Translations under genes and position numbers: made by a program
The notes under the pieces: generated by a model
Seen by the model: only the letters and a program-made list of their open reading frames with translations
What the model was told of the DNA's origin: nothing
Database searches by the model: none
Assembly (NCBI GenBank): GCA_946406115.1
Contig: OX291544.1
Span: forward strand, 3,720,001 to 3,784,000
Direction of reading: 5' to 3'
DNA from: Apoda limacodes
Lineage: Eukaryota > Arthropoda > Insecta > Lepidoptera > Limacodidae
DNA length: 64,000 nucleotides
In this document: positions 1-10,139 of the stretch, piece by piece
Position numbering within the stretch: the first letter of the stretch is position 1
How the letters are laid out: each line of letters starts with the position of its first letter

Positions 1-1357
1 ACCTTTTCAATGTATTCTCTTAAATTTAATTTAGGTCCAAAAAAAAATGGTCACTTTAAAAGAAATATAATATTTATAATCGCAACACAAACAAGCAATA
101 GACACAAACTTTCTCTGACCCAGACGCTTCTCGAGTCCAATAGATTCCATATTTGAAGTTACAGTAAAGTGGTCAATTTGGGCGAAGTTCGAAATGGCCG
201 GGCAACCGGGAGCGCGGCGACGACCACCCAACGTTATTGTGCAGTGTCGCTCAACCAAGCAATTTGCACTTGTGTGCGTATGGTGACTCGGGGCTTATCG
301 GGGCAGATTTTAATATGCTAATTCGAATAAGAGCTACATTTTAACTTATGAATTTAAAATCGAGTAATAAAAGTCAGATTTTCACGTTCAGTCAGGATAT
401 TATACCAAGACAAGAGGAGTGGCCTGAGCTTAGTAACTTAGTAATTATATGTAAGGGATTTTTTAAGTAGCACATCAATAATTGAATTCGTAAAAAACAA
501 CAAAAAATAATTTGAAAACATAGAAAGGCTCTGAATCGTAAATAATACTTTATTTTTGTATTACTATGTATTTTTGTAGTAATGGCCGCATCTGCTTATG
601 TTTTATAACCATATATAAAAATGTTAAAACAAAGGGCTATAATGTTGGCTGGTCGGGACAAGCGTCAACGCGTAATAAGCGTTTTTATACACTGAACTAA
701 TTTGTGTGTTTACATTTACAGATACCTTGTACAGTAAATGTCATTTTCCAGGGGCAATTACCCCAAAGATATATTTTAATGAACATAACTGTTAAATTTA
801 AAATAAGTGTAAATATTGTAAAAATAACCATACAGATAGACATAATGTCTCGTGTGCACCGCGCTCCACTGCCGAGTGGCTGTCGAAAATCGAATAATGT
901 TAGAGCTCCCAGTAACCCCGTCGGTGAGCGTGGGAACTCCGAGATTCTGCAGGATTAATCCATCGCGGCTCTCGCTACTTTGTATGCTTTATTTATGTCT
1001 ACGAGGTGTTTTTGCTTAAAGTCTTGACGATAGATGTCACTGAGTGATCGACGACGTGATTCTCGCTGCATATATTACATTGTGACTAAATTGTAGCTGT
1101 GAATAACAAAAAGGTGTTGTTTATGAATTATATTACGAACTATTCGGTGGCTTATTAAGGAAATTCAAAAATTATTACTAATTTCATTCATATCACAGTA
1201 AAGGTAATAGCACTACATGCTTATATTATAAATGTGGAAGTTTGTAAATGTGTTTTAATATTTATTTTTGAATTAAGCATAAACTGCTAAATAGATTTCT
1301 ATAAAATTTGAAACACAAATATATCCGAGATGTAGATACTTTTTATTACTGTTTTTT
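1..1357. other. AT-rich DNA with two GC-richer pockets, no gene seen
   Basis: I see no coding pattern, RNA gene or repeat family that I can name. Two pockets, about 180-260 and 845-975, are clearly richer in G+C and CpG than their surroundings. Short open frames here show no recognisable motif and look like chance. Confidence 0.5.
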
Positions 1358-1635
1358 TATACCACTAAGGTGGCAAACATGTTTGTGGTCCGCCTGATGG
1401 TAACCGGTCACCGTAGCCTAAGGATGTCTGCAACATCAGGGCTAAGACTCGCGCGTTGCCGACCCTTCAAAAATCAAATAACTTCTTTCTTTAAAAAACT
1501 TTTCAAGCTCATTTCGATCAAAAACAGGATAGGTTTTCGCATAGGGCCAACTGCGGGCCATTGTACGTATTATATTGGAAAAGTGTGAGCACTTAATTCC
1601 CGATTTCCATTCAAATCCGCAACGACTCAATAGAC
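1358..1635 (-). pseudogene. LINE 3' end (Jockey/CR1-like), C-terminal coding plus 3' UTR
   Basis: Read on the minus strand, the right part gives a broken C-terminal retrotransposon frame (FKERSYLIFEG in place of the FKKEV-SFLKG seen in related copies). It is followed by a 3' UTR whose complement contains ACCACTAAGGTGGCAAACA and TCCGCCTGATGGTAA. The same 3' UTR occurs near 18.03 and 47.69 kb, and its coding end resembles that at 49.4-49.7 kb, so these are dispersed copies of one LINE family. The copy is heavily 5'-truncated and not functional. Assignment to Jockey/CR1 is from general resemblance; membership of the same family as the other copies is more certain than the clade. Confidence 0.6.
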
Positions 1636-2388
1636 TTGCATAACTTTACATCACCAGAGCTCTGAATCATGTCGCGTGCAGCCGTGATGCGCTCAGTATT
1701 CCGTGGTCTGTGCTTACATCATGACAGGTATCATATCGTGTGGAGTATCTCACTAGCACTTAGGACGGCTTTACAATTAATATTGTTATAAAAATAATCT
1801 AAAATAAACAAAATTTATTAATGTATACTAAAATATATAATATAATATTTAATGTATATGTAGATGTATTAACTTGACTATTATCAACAGTTTAAAATAT
1901 TATATTTAATATATTATGTTTTATGTTAATTTCAATACCTAGGTATTAATTTAATTATGCATCACCTACCTTTTCTGTTATTTTTCTTTTTCTATCTACC
2001 CAAAGGTTGTCTGGTAGAGATCGCTTATAAGCTTATTTCTAAATTAAATCTAAATATTGTATACTATAAGTTTATTTCTAAATTAAAATTTGTTTATAAT
2101 TTATTTTGAGTGTGCAATAAAGTATATATCTTTTTATGTATCTATACCTGTTTTTCTCTTGATTGCTAATTTTCAGAACGAAATATTCTTCTGTTTCATG
2201 GCGTAAGCGTATTATTCTCACAAACAAAACAGTTTACTGTCCCGGAATATGGGTATCGGATATCCCCAACTTTTTGGAAGTTTAATTTCTTATAGAGCTG
2301 TACTATGTTTATAGCACGTTTTGGTAACCCATTATCAGGAAGAAAAAAACACTATAGTGCTTTCAAATATTCGTCACTTCATATATTT
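1636..2388. other. AT-rich intergenic sequence
   Basis: No coding or repeat signature was recognised. The left 130 bases are slightly GC-richer; the rest is A+T-dominated with many short TA-rich runs. Confidence 0.4.
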
Positions 2389-2710
2389 TACTAGCTGTCC
2401 CAGCGAACGTTGTTCCGCTGCCGTCCCTCTGTACCCGGCGAAAGTTGGTTTTTACTATTAAGATTAATTATATATATTAAGATTATTAAGAAGAGACGAG
2501 CAGTCTAAAACGCAAATTACGTACGTTCGTTTTATATAACTAGATACTTATGCGGCTTTTGATATCATAAAGGCATTTATTCTAAAAAGGTTAGAATATT
2601 AAAACATTCGTTTTTTATATTATGCCAAATAATTCTGACAAAGACGCAACTGGGATAATCATCTTAACCTATCGAAAAGGTACGCGGGCAGAGCTGTGGG
2701 TAAAAGTTAG
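2389..2710. repeat. Fragments of lepidopteran family-B-like repeat
   Basis: The left end begins CTAGCTGTCCCAGCGAACG, a typical opening of short lepidopteran interspersed repeats. The right end (about 2670-2710) reads on the minus strand as CTAACTTTTACCCACAGCTC then TGCCCGCG, close to the family-B opening CTAGCTTTTGCCCGCGGCT used for other copies here. The two ends face each other, so this may be two separate fragments and not one element. Confidence 0.4.
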
Positions 2711-2810
2711 TTTTTATACGACTAAGTTAGTACTTTCATATTGCAATTATTATTTACTTTACACAAATTTACAATTTTTATATTTTTTAACTAGTGTAAA
2801 AAATTGCCCT

Positions 2811-2990
2811 GGTAGTCGTGGGACTAACAATTCCTATGGTAGTAGTGGGACTACCAGTATGTTTACATGTTAGTCGTGGGACTACCAGAATACATGTTAG
2901 TCGTGGGACTACCAGTACACGTGGTAGTATTGACTACCAGTATACATGATAGTAGTGGGACTACCAGTACACATGGTAGTAGTGGTACCT
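2811..2990 (+). repeat. 27-bp minisatellite, about 6 units, each a small palindrome
   Basis: Units follow the pattern ACATGNTAGTCGTGGGACT then ACCAGTAC. Clean units are 27 bp, with one 25-bp unit and less regular copies at the left edge. Within each unit TAGTCGTGGGACTA can pair with itself (TAGT and ACTA arms), so the array is a run of potential small hairpins. Copies differ from one another by several substitutions, so the array is not a very recent expansion. Confidence 0.85.
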
Positions 2991-3884
2991 GTGTACTGGA
3001 CACATGGAATGATATTTACAACGTCGGTTTTCTTGCTAGCTAGCCGTATGCTCGATTTGAGTTGCTTTTAGGGCTTGCTTTTAAGTATTACGAAGTTTTG
3101 TCTATCTTAAACGGTTGCCATTTTCTAACTTCACGGCCGATTTCTTTTTTAGGAAATGTATGGTTCGGGATTAATCGCAATTGTTATGTCGAGGCATTCC
3201 AAAGTTTTAAATTCATTTGTTGTTATTATTTTCTGCGAGTACTTCTAGCACTCGAAATTGGTGTTATTGAAGAAATTTAGTTCTAAGAATCACAACGCAC
3301 ATTGCGCTTTTGCGATCGGACTGGTCCTTCTCGAGATATTTAAGTTTTATTGGAGCAATTTAGAAATTTTTGGCTCAAAAACAGCCTAATGCAGATTAAG
3401 GCCTAAAGTAACTGAGGTCTGTTGTCAAAACAAGTAAAAGTGGCCCAAGTGACTCAAAAAACTGACACCTGATTTAATAGAATTGATTGAGTGGTTCGTG
3501 GGAATGCTGGTATTCCAAAATTACATTAAAACTAAACGGTCTATTTACACAAAACGTGCGAGTAAGACATTACAAGTCTATAGATTTTATCTCAAAACCA
3601 GTATTTTTAACATATTGATTAAATACAACCAATCACGTTAGGAAAAGTGACATTAATATGCGTGATTATCAGTTCCCTCTTGGTTCGTATTCACACACAC
3701 ACATACACCGCATTACCTAAACAATCGGCTCTACAATCCTTCATTGGCTCGGCGCGCTATTTCGAGTCGGCCCTTACACCGTACAAGCGAATATTGCATT
3801 CTTGGCATAATTTAGCGTTTGTCCTAAGTTACAGGGTAATTGACGATAAATTTATCTAAATCATTTTTTTATTTTGTTATTGTT
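2991..3884. other. Intergenic sequence, nothing recognised
   Basis: There is a short (AC)n run near 3693-3705. Open frames are short and show no family motif. The right edge may contain decayed upstream coding of the retroelement relic that starts at 3885, but I could not read it. Confidence 0.35.
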
Positions 3885-4250
3885 CTTGAACCGAATGGTC
3901 TCGTACGTGACAATGGTATGAGACCAGACTGCATGACTTTGATTCCTTGGAGAATTAGGCGGCCTCTAGTTCTGGACGCTATTTGCGTAGATACCCTTGC
4001 GCCATCACATCTTAAAGGAACACAGAATAGGAACATAGAATAATACAAAAAGGCACAAATATACTACCCTAGATAGTGCATATATAATTGAGCCTTTCGG
4101 AGTCGAAACATTAGGACCGTAGGAACAGAGTGCAAAAAAAATTATTAGGCTTTAGTTTCGCATCTTTACCTTGCCCAAAGAATTTACATTGCAATACAAC
4201 GCGGCAATGCGGCCAGCATTTTGGTAACGATGCCAACTGGCAACGGTTTA
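3885..4250 (+). pseudogene. C-terminal relic of a retroelement-type protein with PDG/QRGNAAS signature
   Basis: Reading frames on the plus strand give [20 protein letters not shown], then [10 protein letters not shown], then (another frame, about 4108) VETLGP, and finally AQRIYIAIQRGNAAS followed by a stop near 4248. The order of these blocks matches C-termini of repeat-borne reverse-transcriptase polyproteins that I have seen in several invertebrates. The usual RPDG is RPDC here. The RPD...D blocks resemble a PD-(D/E)XK nuclease-like module, but that is inference. At least one frameshift and two in-frame stops break the copy. A second, minus-strand copy with the same ETLGPW and QRGNAAS blocks lies at 49.7-50.0 kb, which independently supports the reading. 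Confidence 0.7.
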
Positions 4251-5158
4251 TTTCATTAATTATATATAGTTTTGGTTGGCCCCTCTCAAGGATTTACTTT
4301 GTATATATCCTATTAAATTCAGACAGTCAGGCAAACTGCGTAGGCTTAGTAAAAGGACTTCGTTAGCTTTCTTTGGGCACCCTAAAAATGAACATAGATA
4401 GTTCATTTACTTTACATACTATTTACAATATGATCTTATGTTATGGACTGGCAGATCCAAGCTATTAATATTTAGATGGTTTACCAAAATTGATATAACT
4501 TTGAACAGTAGAGAGTAGAGATGAAAATCCTAATCTACACAAGCCTAGTGTCAGGCGAACAAAGAAACACATGTAAAACTACGAAATAAAAACACGACCT
4601 GTCAAAAACGACTAATTAGGCATTTACGATGCAACACGCTTAGGTAAATTATATTTGAATTAGGAAGTAATGAATTGTGCTGCTAATGTTTTTAGATATT
4701 TGGTGTAGCTGCTCAGTAATACTTAACAAGTTCCTATTGTTGAAAATTCTTTCTTGTTGCTGTTAAACCAGGGGCTCGATTCCGTAAAATGACAGCTAAC
4801 AATTCTCGTTTGAAATCCATAGAAATAAGATAAACATTGCGCATTTGAGATGACGTATCAAAATCATCGATTGTCGCGAAACCGCAATGTATATCTTATT
4901 TCTTACAAAAAAGGTTAGCAATCTTTTACGGAATCGACCCGCTGTTTGTTTTTCACCATTATAATAATCCATTGTTATATGAATACTTCGTTCAACTTTC
5001 ACTGCTTCCTATTCAAATGTAAAATCATTAATTTAATTTATCTTGCATACTCTGCTATATAGTTTTTGTAACAAATCTTTTTACTTATGAATAAAGTAAT
5101 TATTATTATAACAAAATACATAACAGGATTATTTCTGATTAAAGAACTGGAATGGTGC
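4251..5158. other. AT-rich intergenic sequence
   Basis: The first ~130 bases may be 3' UTR of the relic that ends at 4250. Beyond that I see no coding motif, repeat family or RNA gene. Confidence 0.4.
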
Positions 5159-5271
5159 TTTATAGTAGCTAGCTCAGCTCTCAATACTTTATAGTCGCCG
5201 CTCGGCTCTCAACACTTTTTAGTCGCCGCTCAGCTCTCAACAATTTATAGTCGCCGCTCGGCCCTCAACAC
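5159..5271 (+). repeat. 28-bp tandem repeat, 4 copies
   Basis: There are four head-to-tail units of the form TTTATAGTCGCCGCTCGGCT then CTCAACAC. The first unit is 29 bp and the most diverged (TAGTAGCTAGCTCAG); units 2-4 are 28 bp each and differ by 1-3 bases. The array is GC-richer than its flanks. I do not recognise the unit. Confidence 0.9.
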
Positions 5272-5934
5272 TTGGACCGAATCATGCGACGGTTGGTCGA
5301 TGTGAGAATTTGCATCGAATGGACTTGGGACGAGACGCTGCAGCCTCTAGTGGGACAAAGTGTGTATCTCGCCATCGTAAACCTACCATTTGTTGTTTTT
5401 GCTCATCTTTTGTATATACTTACTAATTTACAGTGTATTTTAAGTACCTATTTCTTACTGAACTGCGCTGCATTTGTGCAGCTACTTGAACTATAATAAC
5501 TTGTTTGTTATTTTGGTTTTTTACAGTTAGTCAAGGCTATTTTTCATATTTTCCTCCATTTAAATTAGCAGGGGAAATTTTTTTCAGAAGCCGTAACTAA
5601 ATTTACACTAATGTTTTATGTACATATATAATTACAAAAATTCTAGAGTTCCCTTCCTTCTTGGCAAAGGGTGCCAATAGAGCTCGATTACCTACGAAGA
5701 GAGGGCTGTCTCTCTCCCTGTCTGACCTTTAATGGACTCTTTTATAAGCAGAAGCCTTAAATTTCCACAAAACATTTAATGTCATAGCGGATTTCAATTA
5801 AATAATAAAAAAATTAATTTAAGGGGTCTCCATACAAGAAACATATTTTTGTTATTTTTGCTGTATCATAAAAATAGTCAAAAAAACAATCCTCGATCTT
5901 AAAATGATTATAGTGTAGGCTATATAGTATAACA

Positions 5935-6018
5935 AAAAAAAACCAGTCAAGTGCGAGCATTCTGTGGTGGTACGAAAACCTCAGAGCGTGAGGCCGCCTC
6001 ACACTTGGCCGGTTTTTT
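5935..6018. repeat. Inverted pair of family-A repeat heads
   Basis: The left end reads AAACCAGTCAAGTGCGAG and the right end, on the complementary strand, AAAACCGGCCAAGTGTGAG. Both are the 5' head of the dispersed family-A repeat seen complete at 8.0, 28.9 and 60.2 kb, so two heads meet head-to-head within 84 bp and make a near-palindrome. A frame running through it on the minus strand is a by-product of the repeat, not a gene. Confidence 0.75.
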
Positions 6019-6840
6019 AAAGGAGTCCTACCCCACATAAGAAATGTGCTAATTTTTAATTTCTTGATCCATCGGTTTGGACTGTGCGTTGAGATTTCAT
6101 TCATTCGGTTTATTCTTTCATATATACAGAAATAACGTTTGCCGTAGAGCATGTTCTCATTTTACCACTAAACTTATAAAAATGTTTAAAAATATTTGAC
6201 TCATCGTACGTGCTGTCAAAAAGTGGAAGAGGATTAAACAGTAAAACGGACGGACTACCCGAAACTTGTCCTTGTATAAAAGCGGCGATATAATAGCGTT
6301 TTATCAAAAATACCAAAAAAGACACGTTTTGACGCTTGAAATGTCTTTGACGGACCTTTTTTTAGACAATTCTATATTTATCGCGAGTCACGAATTACAT
6401 ACCTGCCTAAGTAAGAAAATGTTTATTAGGAATAAAATGCGGTTGTAAATTAATATAATATTGATAACGCCTTAATGTTAAATTTAAAAATAATTATGCC
6501 TGCTTATCTTTGAATGAGGGTTGCACAGTTCTTAATTTTAAGCACTACGAGTAGGTATTCATTGTGTTTTATTGAAATACAGCCAGTATAATCTGAAGGT
6601 ATATCTAAAGACAAAACTGACTGACTGGCTGACATAATAATATCAACGCATTGTTCAAACCGCTGGGCTGGGTGCAAAACCTGAAATTTTTTTACCACCC
6701 AAGAAAGCAGGATTGAATATTTGTATAAAAACGCATTATCTCAGGATTTAAATGCATGGAAATTAGAAACCAACCAACCTCGCTTTTTGGTCGGAAATAA
6801 AAAATGACGTGTTTCGCTGATTTTGGAAAATCATAATCTG
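6019..6840. other. AT-rich sequence with a trace of dispersed repeat
   Basis: Near 6617-6675 the stretch GACTGACTGGCTGACATAAT followed by a CAACGC and GCTGGGCTGG context resembles the core of a common arthropod interspersed repeat. Otherwise nothing was recognised. Confidence 0.35.
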
Positions 6841-6844
6841 GTGT

Positions 6845-7460
6845 AGGCAGGACTCTACTTATAATGCTGAGGTTTCTTCTACTAATAATGCCATGGTTCC
6901 TTCCAAGCTTTTTGAAGGATGTAAGTAGTATAGGTATTCGTTAAATAATAATTTGTTATCTATGAAAACTCCTAGATTATCACTGTAATGGATACGCTCA
7001 AGTGATTCGCCAAACAGCTGGCAGGAAAATATTTTTTTTTTTTCTAGCGTTTGTAGCTTACCTATAATACTTTTTATTTCATATAATTAACTTGTTATTT
7101 CTGTCTATATTAAGAAACAGATGATTATCCTTACAGTATCCCGAAAGAGTGTCAATACTATTGACATAAATATTTCAAAAAAGTAAAAGTAATGGGTTTA
7201 TATGGGATTCCTGGGAAATTCCCGAGGAAATGTTTAGGGATTCTGAATAGTAACCGTTCAGACAAATTGCATAAGAGCGATTAGTAATATGACTGTATCC
7301 ATCTGAGATGATTGCTGTGCAAACCTTTTCTCCAAAGGTTTTCTGACAGAAGATTTATATACGTCATATTTTAAACTACCTTTTACCACTGACTCTACTC
7401 GCCTTAAATTTGGTTATCGGTGTGGGATTTTACTAAATTTTACCATAGAAAGCTGCTTAA
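6845..7460 (-). pseudogene. Degraded LINE reverse-transcriptase fragment
   Basis: On the minus strand, near the left end, the frame reads SDNLGVFIDNKLLFNEY. This corresponds to the RDLGVxLDxKLxFxxHI block just after the RT palm in CR1/Jockey-type LINEs. Further upstream on that strand, HLRWIQSY resembles the short hydrophobic block that precedes the RT YADD region. Many stops intervene and the catalytic YADD itself is not legible. I regard LINE origin as likely and clade as open. Confidence 0.45.
7377..7440 (+). repeat. Family-B repeat head fragment
   Basis: CTACTCGCCTTAAATTTGGT followed by TATCGGTGTGGGATTTT matches the second block of the family-B repeat seen at 20.5 kb (CCTAAATTCGGTTATCGGCG) and, reversed, at 37.85 and 52.9 kb. 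Only the head is present. Confidence 0.55.
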
Positions 7461-8018
7461 CTGCAACAACGAACATAACTAAGGCTCCTTATAATAGTCG
7501 TTGCTTAGACAAAGTATCACTTATTGCTAAGACAGAGGCTTAGTTCGAGTAATGTAATAATAAACACTGCTTAGACACACACACGTTGCTAAGCAAGCAA
7601 GTTTTTCTTAGCTAAATCAGAGTGACGAAAATCCTTTACTCAGGGCAGTCTTAGCAATAATAATAAAACATGGATTCAAATGCTCATATATCCATGATTT
7701 TTTTTCCTAGCTTATTACGTCGACTTATGTAAGGGTACCATAGGCAAATGGGAGAGGTCTTCTGTTTTGAAAATCCGGTAAATATGAATAATAGCAATAG
7801 TAAGTATTGTATAAAATTCTCCAAGTAAGACTATCAGAAGTACTTATTACTTAAGACATTACTTATCTACGACTAATCCGGGCCTAACAGTTTGTAAATA
7901 AAAAAAACTGCTGATTCAGGTTGATGTGGTGAAAGCTTTTTAAATGCTTAGATTTTTTTTTTCTTTTGGCTACATGGTAAAAAAAAATTAACCATGTCTA
8001 ACACGTAAAGATAGAATG

Positions 8019-8404
8019 AAAAACCGGTCAAGTGCGAGTTGAACTCGTGCACCGAAGGCTCCGTACAGACACAGAATGCGCAAGACCGACAGGCACTGTA
8101 CCGGTTAGTATGTATATTTGTTCTTTAACTACAGAACTTACACTATAATCGTTTTAACTTTAAATCATGTACTTATATAATATTTTTTACGAAAGAGCGA
8201 AAACAACAATAACATATACTGCCTTGAATGGGGACACCTTACTTTATTTTTATTTTTTTATTATAAATTTGTTAGGAAATCTGCTACTGTAACACATTCT
8301 GTGAAAATGTCAGGCAGTTCAAAAGAAAACCTTTGAAAGTCGGAAAGACAGGCAGACAGCGCCTTAGTAATAGGGCTCCATTATAACTCGGAACCTTAAA
8401 AATA
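8019..8404 (+). repeat. Complete family-A interspersed repeat
   Basis: It begins AAAAACCGGTCAAGTGCGAG, continues with an ACTCGTGCACCGAAGGCTCC block, and ends with GACAGGCAGACAGC...AATAGGGCTCC...CGGAACCTTAAA. This is the same order of blocks as the copies at 28.87-29.28 kb and, reversed, 60.2-60.68 kb. It is non-coding. The GGTTCCGTA-type block near the head is complementary to the CGGAACC block at the tail, so the ends can pair. Confidence 0.75.
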
Positions 8405-9102
8405 CGAATACTTTATTCGCTTCTAAGATCCAAACAGCTAAATAGCAAAATGGATTGGATTTAATTCCGCCTGTCGTAAAATATAAACTTTGAACTTTGA
8501 ATTGTGTCCCACTGTGTCTTCCTATATACTACGAGATAAGAGCATTTTTGGTAACCATCCCCGGGAAGGCTGAAAATAATATGTATCTTAATATGCACAG
8601 TACCTAGGTAAACATTATAAAAACTGACAAGATTCAGTGCGTTTAGTAGCTACAGCCGTTCAAAGTGGGGTTATGGTAACAAAAATGTAACCATCGCCGG
8701 GAAGGCTTAAAATAATGTGGATTATATATACACGGTACGGTACGGTAAGGTAGTAAAAACCCTCAAAGCGACAATAGATAAAAAAATTAAAATCCATGGC
8801 ACACTCAACGAAATAGTCATAAAAAGTATTTCAACTGATTTGTATAATGATTGAAAATGAAATTATTGGTAAATAGAAAAATGTCTTTCTACAAACATCA
8901 AGGAGAAGTATGACAAGTTTCTTGGAAATAATTTTGAACAAGATATGGGCTTCATTCGGCAAGCAAGGTTAGAAAATAAAAATTATTCATGAAGTTTGAA
9001 AAATTAATTTCTTATTTTTCAAACTGGTACTGAAATGAATACAATCATAACAAGTAAGATTGTTCAAAAGCAAATTCTTAAATCTGCAGCTATGATATAA
9101 GG
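8405..9102. other. AT-rich sequence, little recognised
   Basis: There is a local direct repeat: GTAACCATCCCCGGGAAGGC followed by TGAAAATAATATG at about 8553, echoed as GTAACCATCGCCGGGAAGGC followed by TTAAAATAATGTG at about 8689. This is an approximately 30-bp duplication 136 bp apart. From about 8855 rightwards the sequence may already be decayed upstream coding of the next feature. Confidence 0.45.
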
Positions 9103-9680
9103 GAAAAATCCACTTTCATACCAACAAATTGTTCAGTGGAAGACATCTTAAAAGGAGAATGTGATGTACCTGACATATTGATGGACGTCTTTGGTAAACT
9201 CGTTATGGGCGATAATTGCAAAAATAATAGTCTAAATTACTATTTTAAGATCTTATTTATGCTACTTTTAATGGTTTAATAAAGTCTTCAAAGCAATTAT
9301 CCTTAGGAATTGCTATAAAAAGATTGACAAACAGTAGAAAAATCATTGTTATCATGAACAAATACGGACAGGTGCCAAGGTATAACCTGTTAGATGATAT
9401 CGAAACAGAAATAACATACAATGCTTTGAATGATTTGTCACTTCTACCACCTGGAATAACCGTAGCCCCAAACCTATCTACAGGCGTAGCATTCGATAAT
9501 TTCGACCGATATGTTGATACTGCCACTGGCAAAGCATGACACAGTCGGTATAGTAAAATGTAAAACCAATTTTACCTCAAAACGCTTAAGTAAACATAGA
9601 CAATAAGACTTTATATTTGACGAAAAAACCTTTAGGTGGTAAAAGGAGAAGGGCTTTTGATGTAATTGACATAAATATTT
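9103..9680 (+). pseudogene. Relic of a repeat-borne gene with conserved FDNFDR motif
   Basis: Four in-order protein blocks can be read on the plus strand with frame changes: PTNCSVEDILKGECDVPDIL (about 9127), LTNSRKIIVIMNKYGQVP (about 9322), ETEITYNA...PPGITVAPNLSTGVAFDNFDR with TATGKA (9400-9537), and a basic GGKRRRAFDV block (about 9635). The longest open part, 9324-9539, is 71 codons. The pattern resembles unnamed, transposon-associated proteins in invertebrates in which FDNFDR is followed by a GKDTLHDTVGI block; here the frame stops just after TGKA. I cannot name the family or its biochemical role. It could alternatively be a decayed host gene, but the frame breaks and surroundings favour a repeat. 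Confidence 0.5.
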
Positions 9681-10139
9681 TTCATTGATTTTATTGCATA
9701 ATTTTACTTTTCTTTATTCATACTAACTAATAAACGTCCATCATTTTGGTCAGATCTAATTGTTACGATGATGATGATTAATAGCAGGGCATATATTCGA
9801 GCCAAAGGCAATAAGACTGATAAGTTCCTTTCCGTTTCTATATCAATGAATTAAAGTTAACTTCAAAATATCAAGTCGGTGTTTTATTTTAACTCCTTGA
9901 GATGATGCAGTCCTATAATTCCATATTTTTTTTTTAATAAAGTCGCCTGTATGTAAGTCACAGAAATCGATTTATACATTTCTGAGAAAAGATGCACTCT
10001 AGTCAATCATGCCATGAGTTTTTGGTAGACCTATACTAACTTATTCTAAAATAATTAATATTATACCCATTTATTTATTATATCACCATTCATTATGTAC
10101 ACATTACATTTTAATTTAAATTTTAATAGATTTTAAATT
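9681..10139. other. AT-rich sequence between two relics
   Basis: A short GATGATGATGATTA run at about 9767 is like the tails of RTE retrotransposons, but no RTE coding precedes it. Nothing else was recognised. Confidence 0.35.

Noticed and set aside
2811..5271. CRISPR array
   Set aside because: Tandem units are contiguous without unique spacers and the genome is eukaryotic.
9767..9780. RTE tail (GATGATGATGATTA)
   Set aside because: No RTE coding upstream; simple-repeat explanation is sufficient.
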